From positions 36,393,948 through 36,457,947 of the forward strand of contig CM044326.1 in assembly GCA_024291935.2 (NCBI GenBank): 64,000 bases of DNA, given 5' to 3'. The stretch is from Okapia johnstoni (taxonomy: Eukaryota; Chordata; Mammalia; Artiodactyla; Giraffidae). Positions 21,861-34,483 of this stretch are shown here, one piece after another (position 1 is the first letter of the stretch; every line of letters begins with the position of its first letter). A program made the position numbers and the translations under genes. The notes beneath the pieces were generated by a model. That model was not told the origin of the DNA and ran no database searches. It saw only the letters and a list, made by a program, of their open reading frames with translations.

Positions 21861-23911
21861 GATGAGGTGTGTACGGCACTTAGGTGTGTCAGGAGCCAGG
21901 CCGTGATGGCTGCACACGGACGTCACCCCCGGTGGATGGCATTTGGTTTCAGGAAGTTTATTTCCAGCCCCACATCGAGGGCTCCTTCTTCGGAGCCATC
22001 CTTGCCTGCCCGGGTCCCCTCTTCTGACCGTGAGCTGCCCCGTTGAGGCCAACCCTCAGCTCTGGATCCTTCCCCCCAGCCCAGCATCAGCAAATGTCAC
22101 ACATGAGCCTGCGTCTGGGGCAGTGACCTGGACGGAGGTGCTCAGGGCAGCTCCGTGAGCTCTCGGGAGCGCCGCGTGCGGTCCCTCGGAGGCAGGAGAA
22201 CTGACTGGAGGTCTCGGGCTCTCGTGGGGCCTCCTGGAGTGCTGCGGGATCCCGGTCTGAGGTGGCTGCCCCTGGCTCAGCGGTTGGTTCCGGAGCATCC
22301 TGGCGTTGTGGCCTCAGACAGCAGCTGGGGCCCTGTCTCTTGCCTTCTTTGAGCCTGTCTGGATAAGAGGCTTGGACTTTCGTGGTTTCAGGTTTTGTCT
22401 TGGCACCAGGGGACCCCCCCCTGCCGTCATTGCTGAGAGCCCTGGGCGGAGGTGGCCCCCACCAGCCACACGCACTGTCTTGGAATCCCGCCTGGTGCAG
22501 CTGAGCAAACACCGCGCTGGCCAGTGGCCTGTTCTCTGGGGGACCTCGGCGCTTCAGCAACAGCGCCCTGTGTCGTGTGGGTCCCAGCTTCCGGGTTCCT
22601 GGGTTTAGCTTCCTTAACACCGGGCCACCCCTGGGAATTTGGATCTTCCTTTGTGGATAAGGCGTAAGGTCATGTGGGTCTTTTGTTAGAGTTGGCCGTG
22701 GTGTGGCCGGGTTTGGGAACAGGGGCTGGACAGTCAGGCCAAGAGTTGGGGTCTGGCCTTCCCCAGGGCTGTCTCTCTCTGCAGCCCCCCTCTCGCCCCC
22801 TGGGACCCCCGGTCAGCCCACCCGTGTTTCTGAGGCTTGCTCCTGCTGTGGTGCCAGGCACCACCCACCCCAGGAAAGAGGGCCCTGCCCGCTCCTGGGA
22901 CCACATTGGAGGTGGAGCCGGGCGTGGGGCCCCGGAGGAGCCCCCCCCAGCAATGCCCCCGCCCCGCCATCATTTCCAGTTCTTTAATCCTCTCCCTTGT
23001 TGACAGCCTGACTGAAGTCACGTTTCATCTGCCCTTTTCTCTGAGCCTGTGTCTGGCTTTTGGCCAAACCGCTAGTAATCACACAACTCGCAGTAATCCT
23101 TACGTTTGCGGGATGTGTGGGCTGTCCCCCGGCCCTGTCTCCCAGTCCCAGGAAGGCCCAGCTTCCTCCTCCCCGAGGGCCCCACACACCTTCAGCGGGT
23201 CTGCGTCCCCCTCGCTGCTGACACAGGGTCCCACGGCCACTTCTGTCCTGATCGGTGTCCTCACGTTCTTGTCTTGCTCACCTGCCAGCCCATCAGGAGG
23301 GGGCTGTGTCTTCGGAGTGTTGGTGTGTGTGTCCAGGGGTCCTCAGAGGAGGTCTCTGGGGCTTTCCCAACCCTACAAGGAAGCTGGGGAGGGGGGATGT
23401 GCCTTCAGACACCTGGGGACAGAGGTTCCAGGACACGGAGGGGCAGAGGAGGCTGGAGAAGGTTTTGAGGGGTTCAGGGGCCCTCTGAAATTCACACACT
23501 TGGCTAGCCACACCCCCGCCTTGGGGCTGCAGTCCTGGGTTGCACAGCAAAGAGACCTTCCCCTGCCACTCTGCTGAACAGCTGTGGATGCCCCCTAATA
23601 CTTTAGACTGGCCCTCCACTCCCAGAAGAAAATGGGCACAAAGTGGTGAAGACGGGGACTCTGGGACCCCTGCCCCCCTAGGCAGAGACAGCAGGGCACA
23701 GAGGCTGGCCCAGGGCCCTGGTTTGGGTGGGTGTGGTGCAGAGAGGCCAGAGTCGGGGAGCTAACTCATGGGCAGCGGGGAAAGGTCATAGGCACAGGCC
23801 CTTTGAAGACACCCATCCCATCGTAAACAAGCCTGCATCTGCCGTGTCCTGGGCCGGGAGTCCCTTCTGCTGTGAGAACGAGGGCTCTGATGGAGCTTTT
23901 CTGTCTTTATT

Positions 23912-24100
23912 TCTTTTAGTATTTTATTTTTATTTATTTGGCTGCATCAGATCTTAATTGTGGCACGCAGGATCTTTACGGAATCCTTAGTTTTGTGGCT
24001 TGCAAATTGTGGCTGCGGGACCTAGTTCCCCGACCAGGGCTTGAACCGGGAGCCTCTGCATGGGGAGGAGTCTTAGCCACTGGACCGCCGGGGATGTCCC
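23912..24100 (-). mobile_element. CHR-type SINE
   Basis: 'tatttatttggctgcatcag', 'gtggcacgcaggatct', 'ccagggcttgaaccgggagc' and 'gccactggaccgccggggat' read as a reversed CHR SINE. Confidence 0.88.
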
Positions 24101-25139
24101 ACCCCATGGAGCTCTTTACAAAAGCCCAGCCTAATGGGGGCCTTAGCACAGGGGGTCTTCTGCCAGTCACCATCCCCGCCTGGTCCACTCGGGGGATTTC
24201 TGTCCCTGCTGTGCCTTCCCTGGGGTGAGCTGAGGCCCCCTGCCTTGGTTCCCGTGGATCCGGGTGCTGCCAGGCTGTGTGTGCCGCTGCCTGGGTCAGA
24301 GCAGGCCTTTCTGGGGGCCCTGGGACTGCTCCTGCGATGTCATCCTCTTGTTAAGCCAGACCAGGGATGGGGGGCTGCCTTCCCCGTCCCTCAATGCGGG
24401 GCTGGAGCGGAGGTCCTGACCCAGGCCGAGCTGTCCGCTCGGGGACTCGGGGCAGCTCTTGGTGTGGGGTGAGGGCAGGGGGTTGGCATCCGTGGGCCTC
24501 GCAGGCCCCGTGATGTCTGGGTGTGGTGGGCGTGGCAGCCGAGCAACGCCTTGACTGTGGTCGGCCCTGGGCATGGCAGGTCTCGTGGAAGTCCCGGCTC
24601 CTCTGGGCTTCTGAGATCGGAGCCCCTGGGCCCCTTGCTATCAGCAGAGGGTGAGGGACAGTGAAGCGGCCATGAGTCCACCGCTGCCAGCAGGAGGCAG
24701 GCCCCCAGCCCAGAGGGACATGTCTGGGTCTCAGGGGGTTGATGGGTGTGGAGCCGGGTTTGCTCAAGGCCTTTTCAGGGCAGCGAACACCTGGCAGGAG
24801 GTGGGCACCTCCCTGCCTAGACACCGATGGTGTGAGGCTCTCCTGCTGTAAACGGGTGCAGAGTTCACAGGGTCAGCTGGGGGGAAGAGCATTTTTGTCT
24901 TGGGGAGCTGAGGAGGCCTTGGCACCTTACTCACTCTCCAGGAGAGTGTGGACAGGGCGCCCCGCCTCCCTGGATGGCTGGAGGAGGTGTGAGGGTGGTG
25001 GGCGGCGGGGCAGGGAAGGGAAGGCAGGAGGCCGTAGGTTAGTGATGAAGAGTCCAGCTCTGAGTAGATCAGTCCTGGATGCAAAGTCTTCGGCCCACCA
25101 AGGACCGTTCTGGGTGGTGCGGGCACCTGACACCACCCT

Positions 25140-25270
25140 CAGGAGCCTCAGTTTTCCCATCTGTAAAATGGAGCAGCGATAGCACGTCCCTTTCGGCCTG
25201 AGTAACTCACGTGGTGTGCTTGGCAGAACGCCTGGCACACAGCAAGTGCCGCGCAGACTTGATCAGTGGC
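25140..25270 (+). mobile_element. MIR SINE
   Basis: 'cctcagttttcccatctgta', 'aaatggagcagcgatagcac', 'cctggcacacagcaagtgcc' match the 3' half of MIR in order. Confidence 0.8.
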
Positions 25271-27980
25271 TGTGACGGGCATGAATGAGCCTTCCCCACA
25301 GTCCGTGCTCAGGAAGGACCACACGGTTTAAGCCTGGAGGATGTGGGGTCCTTGCCAACCCCTCCCTGGTCTGTGGGGACCCTCTGTGACGTGTCCCTGC
25401 TGCTGTCGGCTTGTGTCCGTCCGTCTGCTCGGCTGGGCCCCCAGCTGCCTTCCCTTGCCCTGGGGTGGGGGCCGCCCACGTGCCCCTCCTGCACCATGAT
25501 GCCTCTTCTAGGGGGTGCGCCCGCCCTGGCCCTGCCCGCTGGGGGCCCATTTATGTCTGTGGCTGTTCCAGTGTGTGTGTTCTGCTTGGGTCAGGCTGCC
25601 CAGCACAGACTCCTCTTTTAGTGGAGCAGCAGACAATGGTTATGAAGCAGCCGGGGCTGGCGGGGTGGCCGCGGCAGGGGGTGGGGGTGGCCCTGGCATC
25701 CTGCTGGGCTCCACATTCATCACGTGGCCGGAGGAGGTGGCAGCCTGCCCACTCCCAGCCCGGCCACATACCCCCCTCTCTCTCTCCGGGGCCACGTGAA
25801 TCGTGGGGACACACACAGCCCACGGGTGGGGCTTGTTACGTGTCTGACTTTCAGGTCTCTGTGTGCTGGAGCTGGATTACTGCCACTCAGGTTGGATCAT
25901 CTCTGGGAGAGAGTGTTCTAGATGGCCTGGCTTCTACTGGGGAGGCTGAAATTGCCCCCTCTCAGCACAGTACAGAGCAAGCATTGTGTACCAGAGGGGT
26001 GCCCGGCCCGGTGCCCCCCCACCGGAGTTGGCTCTCCTCCACCGTGGACCTGCTCCCTGAGTCCCGGGTGGTGGTCACAGTGGAGGAGGGACCTCTGCAA
26101 GGAAAGGGAGAGCACCACGTCGAAACGCCCCACACAGGAGCAGCGGCCTTGAGCTGTTGGCAGAGGTGGGAGGGGCTGAGTGCTGCTTGGGCCTCCTCCT
26201 GGGGCTCACTCACAGAGGCCCGTGGTGCCTGGCATGGCCCTTCCCAGCTGATGTTTCCAGACCCCCAACCGCCTGCTCCCCCACTGGCCTGGGGAATGCT
26301 AGGGTACTGCCCAGCGGTGGGACTCAGCCACCCTTCTCCCCTCAATTTCCTCCCCACCCCCAGGCCCTTCTGTCCCCATGTTCAGAGACCCCGGCGTATG
26401 GGACTGGAGTTTTCTTGGGACCACGCCTGGGCCTTCACCCATGGGCTTGCCGAGGGCCAGAGCGGTGCTCTGAAGCTGTGGTCTGCCGTGTTACGCAGGC
26501 TTGTGGTGTTCCCACGGCCTCCTCCCCCTTTGCCGTCTTGTTTGCCTTGACGGGCCGGCAGGTGTTGGTACCAAGGACGATGCCGTCGGTGGGGCGTGGA
26601 GCTGTGTCTGGGCAGGCGGGCCATCTAGGCACACTTCTTGCTACCTCACTGGCAGAGGAAACTTGTTCGGCGGTGGGCTTTCTCTGCACCCTCAGTATCT
26701 CCGTGGGTTAGATGGGAGAACTTAGTGTGAGCTGCTCGGTGAGGTTGTGGTGAGGCTCAGACAGCATGGTGGGGCAAATGAGCTTTGTGTCCGTAGAGAA
26801 ACCTTCAAGCTTTAAAGAGCCGCAGGACAGGCGTCCCAGCTTCATGTCATCAGCGGGCACGAACGCTGATGTGCCCTGAGACGGTGAGCTGCCAGGGGCA
26901 GGAGCCTCGAGCGCTGCAGCCCCGGGTGAGGCCCAGGGCGTTGGTGGCACCCCTTGTCTTAGGACCCCTGTCCCCCTCCGCAGCCTCCTCTTCCGCCCTG
27001 CCCATTCTTCTACCCTGGGTTCTGCGTTGAGGCTTTGGGAGGCAGGGGTCTCCGAAGGGTCAGCTGAGGGTCACACGGGTCAGCTTTCCCGGGTGACCTC
27101 GTTCCCTCCTGCTCAGAGCCCCCCCTGGGACCTGACCGGTTGGGTCCTGGGACTGCCAACCGTCGCGTCGTGGGGCCCTGGGAGCCAGTTCCTTGCCCAG
27201 CAGATGGGCATGCAGCCTCTCCGCCCAGTGGCTGTGAGAAGACCCGGGGGGCTGGCTGGGTGGAGGGCAGGGGTAGCAGGACTTACTGCAGCACTTGGGG
27301 ACCAGGGACCCGGGAACAGGGTCCTCCTTGTGGCTGTGCTGTAGCCTGAGCTGACCGTCTCTGGCCAAACTAGCGGGGGGACAGTGGGCCCAGTGGCCCG
27401 TGACTAAGCTCCGAGTGCAGCCGCTTGGCTGCGCGCTCAGAGGCCCGGGGCTACCCGGGGAGGCTCCGTTTCCCTTCGCGGCGGCTGGTTGTCCCCAGTG
27501 GCTGCTGCTCCCGCCTGGATTCCTCGCAGTTCCTGAGCGCTCCCTGGACAAGCACACGTTCCTCACGGCCTGTTTGCTCCTTTCTGCCCCCAGCTGCTCC
27601 CCACCCCCGTCCTGTCGCCCCCCACCCCTCCTAAGCCAGCACAGTCTGTCCAGAAGGTCTGAGATTGGCTGAATGCCCTTCTTTTTCTGTAAAGACAGTT
27701 TAATTTGGGCTGTCTCCGAGAACCCGTGACAGGCTGGACATTGTTGGCTGGTGTCGTGAGATGAGCCCGGATAACCCAGTATCCAGCCTGCCTGCCCCAG
27801 CTTCATGATGGCCTTAACTAGGCACTCCCCACGAGGGCCTGTGTCAGGCAGCACCCAGGAGGGGACACATGGGACCTGGGAGAGGTACACAGTCAGATGG
27901 TGGAGGCTGATTTTGGGGAAAAGGCGATACAATGAGACAAGAATCACAGAGAGCTTGGAGGGCTGGTACAGAGGGCAGGC

Positions 27981-28199
27981 GTGTGTGCGTGCTCAGTCGT
28001 GTCCGAATTTTTGCAGCCCCCCCCCCCCCCAACAATGGACTGTAGCCCGTCAAGCTCCCCTGTCCATGGGATTCTCCAGGCAAGAATACTGGAGTGGGTT
28101 GCCCTTTCCTTCTCCAGGGGGTCTTCCTGACCTGGGGATGGAACCCAGGTCTCCTGCACTGCAGGCAGATTCTTTACCCACTGAGCTAGGAGGGAACCC
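27981..28199 (-). mobile_element. Bov-tA SINE with an internal poly-C run
   Basis: 'gtgctcagtcgtgtccgaat', then 13 C (28018-28030) in place of part of the Bov-A core, 'gggattctccaggcaagaat' and 'gaacccaggtctcctgcact'. A further scrap of Bov-A sequence sits at 28215-28232. Confidence 0.88.
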
Positions 28200-29349
28200 T
28201 GCTTCGAGGGAAGGATACTGGAGTGGGTTGCAATTCTAGAAGGCTGTGTGGGCGAGGGGGTGTCGGAGAGGCGCTGCCTCTTTCCTGACAAGCTTGACCC
28301 TGGTCTGCAGCTGCAGGGCGGCCCAGGCGGGTGGACGTGTCTTGGGGTCACCTGGGTCCTGTTGCTCTTTCCCAGCCACTCTGGCCATGGATGGGGCGGG
28401 GGGTGGCCAGTGCTCACCAGGGGAGGCACTTCCAGGTGAGAGGACCAGGAAGCGGTGAGGCCGCGTGTGCAGCTACAAGGTCTCCGGCTGGCTAACTCCT
28501 TCTTTTCGGAAAATGAAGGGCAAGCCAGAAAACTTCCCTCACACGTGCTAATGGGAGACGGGTGCCCTCACGCATGCTAATGGCAGTGTGATGGGGCCAG
28601 TCCCTCTGGAGGGCAATCTGGTGGCTTTTAGAAAATCGCAGAGGCACGGCCCCTTTGGCCGGGCATCGGTCCTCAGCAGGTGTGCAGATGGGGCCCGCCC
28701 CAGCCCTCACTTTGGCAGAGCTCGTGATGGCTGAGTTTGGAGACAGCCCAGGGGTCCCCTGCCCAGGACCCATGCCTGCCACCCCCCCCACCCCCGCCCC
28801 GGTGCCCTGGGAGCCCTGCTCAGAGGGAAGGCGGGACTCATCCAGCCCCTCCTGGCTCATGCCCAGGAGCGGCCCGGCCCACCTGCTCTCTCATGGGCCG
28901 TTCACAGGACTCCTTGCCCGAGGAGAAGTGTTCAGGGGCTGCTGGCACATGGAGGCCCCGGGCGGCCCCCGGGAGGGGTGATTTATGCCTGCCTGCTGGC
29001 AAGCTCTGCGCCTTCTGCCAGCCCTGGGGGAGCGTGGTGCCTGGCGTCTCCCTGCCTGCTCCCCATCTCGCCCTGGTGTCTTGCAGATACCGAGTGACCC
29101 CTTGATCACCAGGCAGTTCCGCCTCCTCCCCTGGGGGAGATACACCTGCCTGAGGTCCTCTTGATGGCCCAGCTGGGCCCCACGCCGCCTGTGTCTGTGG
29201 GCCAGGGACCGGGAGGCGGTCAGGGCAGGGGTGAGTGAGACATGCCTTGGGCCAGCTCCCAGGTGTCCTGCCCACAGCCCCTGCTGGGTCTCGACAGGAT
29301 GAATGATTGGCTTGAAGGGGCCGCCGGCCACACCATGCCATCTGGCGGG

Positions 29350-29540
29350 GCTACCGTGGGCCACACAAAGGATAGAGCGCGCAGGGCAGGGGCCGGCCGC
29401 GCGGCAGACGGAGGATCCGAGAGAGGACGCAGGCCGGCCGGCCTGCACCCGGCTTGCGGGAGCCGGCCCGCTTGTACCTTCTGTGGCCGCGGCTTCAGAG
29501 CAGAGACCTGGTTTATCACTTCCCGGGGCGCCGAGGGGGC
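29350..29540. promoter_or_regulatory. CpG-dense patch
   Basis: About 190 bp with many CpG dinucleotides (gcgcgc, ggccggccgcgcgg, ggccggccggcctg, cccggggcgccgag). Most of the flanking DNA is GC-rich but CpG-poor, so CpG retention here stands out. It could be a small unmethylated island or alternative promoter inside intron 1; no transcript evidence can be seen. Confidence 0.4.
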
Positions 29541-29559
29541 AACTCCTCACCTCCCCCCG

Positions 29560-29745
29560 AATCTTTGGCTAGAATGCTTTAAACTACTGTGGTTCTGAGC
29601 TGATTTATTACTCTGCTAAGATGCAAAGGCAGTTTTATGTAGTAGGTAATTAAGTGGCATTATGGACGGCTCGAGAGTAAGTGGCTGCTGTTTTAATAAT
29701 TAAAAGAAATGACCCCTTGACTGCTTCCCGACTCGATACTGTTTT
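29560..29745. promoter_or_regulatory. AT-rich island with two TAATTA sites, candidate enhancer
   Basis: Unique AT-rich block immediately downstream of the CpG-dense patch. It has TAATTA homeodomain words at 29647-29652 and 29697-29702, plus 'tgatttattactctgctaag' and 'gcaaaggcagttttatg'. It does not resemble a repeat I know and is the best enhancer-like candidate in intron 1. Function is inferred from composition and motifs. Confidence 0.35.
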
Positions 29746-29779
29746 CTCAGTGTCGAGACCCTGGAGAGGGATGGGGCAC

Positions 29780-29870
29780 ACGCGTGTGTGTGCATGCACG
29801 TACGTGGGTGTGCATGTGTGTACGTGCATGAGTGCGAGCTCCCGTGTGTGAATGTGAAGTGTGCAGGGGA
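29780..29870 (+). repeat. Imperfect (GT)n / GTGCAT repeat
   Basis: 'cgcgtgtgtgtgcatgcacg', 'tacgtgggtgtgcatgtgtg' and further gtg-rich units. Confidence 0.8.
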
Positions 29871-30718
29871 GGAGGAGGTGGTGGTACCTTCAGGATCTCT
29901 GGTTTCCAGGGCGGCCCTCAGGGAACGCGTGTCACTCGGGGCAGGCGGTGAGCCGCCGTGGAAACACCTCCCTTTGCCCCTTCAAGGCCAGGCTGACCTG
30001 GGGCGGACGCCAGGCATCACCTCCCCCCACTATGGGGCGCCCCTGACTCAGACCCCAGCTCGGGTGCCCTGTGGCTGTGGTCACACTGCCCGCGGGGAGG
30101 CTCCATTGCGGTTCTCATACGATGAAGTGACAGCGCCTGCCTCCCGTAGTGGGCATGCAGGGCACCCCGGGACATGTCAGCTCTCCTTCACGGATGGGGA
30201 GGTGGTGAGCTCCAGCTCTGCGTGGGCACTGGCTGGGGGCTACCACTGTCCTTGAGGCCCGAGTGAGCAGGGGGGTGGGCACAAGGTCACGGGCAGCAGA
30301 AACACCGTGGGGAGCGGTGAGTCCTGGGAGGGACCTCGCCTGCACGCCCGGGATTGGGGGGAGCTCGGGCCAGCCTGCTAGGGGTTGTGCACGCCCGGGG
30401 GAAGTCGTTGTCTTCTGCCCTAGCCTGTGCTTTTGTTTTGTGGGGGAATCGCCTTCCCCAAAAGACGTGGGTGTCACACGTTGGCACCTCCGTGGGGTTG
30501 CCCCTGGGTGGGCTGCCTGCCAGGCATTTCTGGGTGGAGAATGGCCCAGTGAAGGAAGCAAGGGGCCTGGTGGGCAGCTCTGCCTCCAGGTCCTCACATG
30601 AGTGACCCAGGAGAAGGGGAGCGGATGGAGGGGATGTACACATGGTAGGGATCAGGTCTGGTACTGGGCTCCCTGTGTCCTGTGTCCTACGGAACTGAGT
30701 TTAACTGAACTTCCCCAG

Positions 30719-30940
30719 GGCTTCCCAAGTGGCGCTACTGGTCAAGAACCCACCCACCGGTGCAGGAGACATAAGAGACACGTGTTTGATCCCTGGGTCG
30801 GGAAGATCCCCTGGAGGAGGGCATGGCAACCCACTCCAGTATTCTTGCCTGGAGAATCCCATGGACAGAGGAGCCTGGTGGGCTGCGGTCCATAGGGTTG
30901 CAAAGAGTCAGATATGACAGAAGCGACTTAGCACAGCACA
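30719..30940 (+). mobile_element. Bov-tA SINE, full length
   Basis: 'ggcttcccaagtggcgctac', 'gtgtttgatccctgggtcgg' and a Bov-A body with 'agtattcttgcctggagaat', ending 'gaagcgacttagcacagcac'. Confidence 0.92.
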
Positions 30941-33479
30941 GCTCTGCAGTGAAGGTGCTTCTTTCACAGCTAGGAGAGTGATAACTCAGAGCCAAATCCA
31001 CATGAGGGGCTCGGGCGTGAAACCCCCTCCCTCCTGGCCCTCCATACTCGGTCTGTCTTTCACTGAGGTGTCTGAGGCCCCAGCCTGGGTGGGCACAGGG
31101 TTGGGATCCTGTGGGTTGCCAGGCCAGCTCCCTTGCCATCTTGTGACCCCTGCCTGGCCCAGAGCCCGACATTGAACTTGCAACCCTGAGGACCCCCAGG
31201 AGTGCCATGTGGCCAGCAGGCGCCTTCACCATTCCGGGCCTCGGTTGTTCTTTCTGGAGCCTGGAGTGTCTGAGGCTGCTTCTGGCCTTTGCTGTGCCCG
31301 GCCGTGCCTGCTGCGACGACGCGTGGAGGGGGTGGCACACAGAGGCCAAGGGATGCGGAACGTGGCTGGGCCGACCAGGCTCCCAGGCAGAGGCAGGCCC
31401 TGGCACAGCCTGGCCCTCGGAGGGCGTGTGCCACACTGTCTGCGGGTGCCTCACCCTGGCCTCCCTCCCCTTCACTGCTGTGAGCTCCCTGGGCGGGCCT
31501 TGGTCCTCAGAGTCTGCCTCCGGGGCCGGGCATGGAGGAGGCACCCTCTGAGTGTGATATGGGCCTGGGTCTGTGGTTCAAAGCCCCTCCTCCCAGACCC
31601 TGCTGATCTGGGAGGCCCCAGCCTCCCCGATGCCCCCGTCTTGGCCTAGCAAGTGTCTTTTCCAGCCAAGTGGATGGATGAGTGGTTGCCAGGGTGATTC
31701 GGTTACCAGAAGGACTTGCCCAGGCTCATGCCGACCCAGGGCTCAGATCCAGACACACCGAGGCTTACTTTTGCTTGTTGCAGTGAGGGCAGCCATGGGA
31801 AGGTCACCCTTGGGTGTGGGTGCTTCCTGCGGGATGGGCACAGCCTCCTGAAGCTGCCCTCTGAGAGCTGTGGCCTGGGTCCTGCCTCCTGTGGGCAGAA
31901 GAGAGGCACCATAGGCCCAGGAGGGAGGTTGGGGTGTGGGGTGGGCGCGGGCAGGGCCCCTCTGGGCTGGGGTTCCCTGAGGACCTGCTGCCGCCTGTCC
32001 CCTCCTCTCTCCCACTCGCCATCTGCATCATCCCTGAATTTTGGATCCTGGGTGCTGAAGATGCTCCTGAAGATCCAGGAGATCACCTGGCACCCAAGGC
32101 TGTGAAATAAGCCCCACTCCTTCCCCTCATGCCCCTTGACACCGGGAGAAGAGCCGGGCTGCCTGAGGCGTCTCTCCTGTGGCTGAGTGAGCTCAGGCAC
32201 AAGCTGTGTTTGGGCCTCGGGGTAGGAGGAACTTGCGAGACTGGGTCAAAGGTCTTCGGGTCCAGCCCACTGGACAGGCTGAGGCCACGCCATGAGGCCA
32301 TGGCTCCGCCGGGTCTGGCACAGAGTGGCCACTGCTGCCCCCACGTGCTGCCCTCCAGGGGCAGCGCCAGCTGGCGGTGTGTGCACGTGAGCGAGTTGTC
32401 CTGGCTGGATGGAGGGCCCTGACTTGTGGCTGCAGCCAGTGCCCGCAGTGCAGCTGGAATCCTGGAGTCCCCCCTGGACTGGGTGGGGTTGGGGGGCATC
32501 TTCTCTTCCTTGTTCTGAAACTCCTTGGACCCCTCTCTGGATCTGGGTTACCCGCAGAAGGGATTTCTTATGTTCCCAGGGGCTCTGGCATCAGGGCAGA
32601 GCTGGGCGGTGGCTGTTGATTAACCAAACTGCACCCTTGGTGGGGGTTGTGACCCACACAGCGACTCCCAGCTCAGAGTGTTTCTGCACGTGGGACCTGC
32701 CTCCTGGTGTGAGGCCGGGGTGGCTGGGCAGAGCATGAATAGCTGCCTCCCTCTGGGGCCGTTGAGGGCGAGCCTGTCCTTGGCACCCTTGCTCTGTGGC
32801 ATTGGAATGCCCACGGGGGAAGGGCCGGACCTCCTCCCCGCTTCTCCAAAGAGAGCCTGGCGCCACCACCTCGTGGGGCACCTCTGAGAGTCAGGACAGG
32901 GGGTGCCCAGGGCCTGTCCAGTGCTTGGCCTGCTGGCTGGAAGGCTCTAGAATTGCAACACAGGGTGTTTGTCATTCCCGGGGCGCCCCTGTGCTTCTGT
33001 TCAAGGCGTTCTTGCCAGCACTTCTGCCTTCCAGTGATCTCACCTCGTGTGTGATTGTCATCATCAGCCAAGACTCAGAGGGCTCACCCAGACCCTCTGC
33101 CTGCCCCTGGGCTGGCCTGAAGACCCCTCTGTTTGCCAGGAGGAGTGGGAAGCCTTGGGAGGCCACCACTCAGAGGCAGCCTGGCCTGAGAGTTCCTGGG
33201 TCTCATTCTTGGGGTCCAGCACATGTCTGCCCAGGGAGGCAGCTAGTGTGAGCTGATTCCTGCGACAAGAGGAATTCCAGGGCTACGTGCTGGGGAGGGC
33301 CGTGAAGCCCAGGCACATATTTGATTGATTTTATTTCTAAGGAGATACGTATTCCTTAGAGAAACAGGAAGATTTGGAAAAGTAGAAACAAAATCAAAAC
33401 ATTTAGCACAGTACTCCTCTCCCACCCCCAACCCTGCTCTGAAGATTGCGCCCTGTGATGTGCCGTTGACATAAGCCTG

Positions 33480-33722
33480 TTTTGTTCATAAAAACATAAG
33501 AGTGTTTACTTTCTCCCCAGAGCAGGCGTGTTTTGGTGGCTGGTTATCTTGCTGTGGGTTTAATGCGGAATCTGGCTTTTTTCACTCAACATTGCACCAG
33601 ACACTTTCTTCCTCTCGGTCTTCCTAAACCTTGTTAGTGTCTGTATGACATCCCTTCAAGTGAGTTAACCAGAATTTACGTGACTGTTGCTCTGTTGTTG
33701 GAGAAACATAGATTGTTTCCTG
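33480..33722 (-). mobile_element. Old LINE remnant (L1-like)
   Basis: AT-rich diverged stretch with 'ttttttcactcaacattgca' and a 'ttgttggagaaacatagattgtttcc'-style ending that resembles the reversed 3' part of old L1 elements. Family is uncertain. Confidence 0.4.
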
Positions 33723-33762
33723 CATGGGGGATGCTTTAGGTCAGCCGTCGGCCTCTGCCCAC

Positions 33763-33873
33763 TCAATGGACTTGAGTTTGAGCGAGCTCCGGGAGACGGT
33801 GAAGGACAGGGAAGCCTGGCGTGCTGCTGCTGTCTATGGGGTCACAAAGACTGAGCAGCTGAACGACAGTGAC
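33763..33873 (+). mobile_element. BovB LINE 3' terminus fragment
   Basis: 'caatggacttgagtttgagc', 'gtgaaggacagggaagcctg' and 'ggggtcacaaagactgagca' match the last ~110 bp of BovB. Confidence 0.88.
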
Positions 33874-34289
33874 GGCCTCTGCCTGGGAGGAGGGGTGTTG
33901 GTTTGGGGGCCGTGGCGGGACTCCAGGTCCCCTCATGGTGATACTCCAGGCAGCACGGCAAGGTGGCGCTCAGGGTGGCGCTCGTGGGAGGTGACGCTGT
34001 GTGGCTGGAATTCCTTGGCTTTTCCCATTCTTGCCCTTAAACGTCCCTAAGGGCAAGTGCTTTTGTTTCCCAGGGCTGGCCATCCCTTGCTCATTCCTTC
34101 TGTGCACGTGGACTGTTTTTGTTTTCCCTGAACCGTTTGAGAGGAGTCGGGGTGAACACACAACCTTCAGCCTGCGTTTCCTGGGAACGAGGACTTTCCC
34201 TTAGGTGGTGACAGTATGGTGACAACGCCCAGGGATGGAAGCCGGCCCCCTGCACAGCCCGACACAGTGCTTTAGAGCAGCTGCCTTCT

Positions 34290-34483
34290 TTCTTAAAGAA
34301 GCATTTATTTCTTCGGCTGCATCAGGTCTTAATTGCGATCCATGGTCTCTAGTTGTGGCACACGGTCCCCAGAGCTCCTGGGCTCAGGAGCTCCAAGGCA
34401 CGTGAGATCTTGGTTCCCCAACCGGGGATTGATCCTGTCTCCCCTCCACTGGAAAGCTGATTCGTAACCACTGGGCAAGTCTC
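34290..34483 (-). mobile_element. CHR-type SINE with 17-bp target-site duplication
   Basis: 'tttcttcggctgcatcaggt', 'ctagttgtggcacacggtcc' and 'ccaaccggggattgatcctg' read as a reversed CHR SINE. It is flanked by tagagcagctgccttct (34273-34289) and tagagcaactgctttct (34484-34500), a 17-bp duplication with two mismatches. Confidence 0.9.

Noticed and set aside
25411..26550. 379-codon + strand ORF, the longest in the window
   Set aside because: It lies in GC-rich intronic DNA, where stop codons are rare. Its composition is like random GC-rich translation (Pro, Gly, Ser, Trp rich), its start has no support, and it matches no family I know.
27060..27947. 295-codon minus strand ORF
   Set aside because: Low-complexity GC-rich translation with no recognisable motif. 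It opens only because stop codons are scarce.
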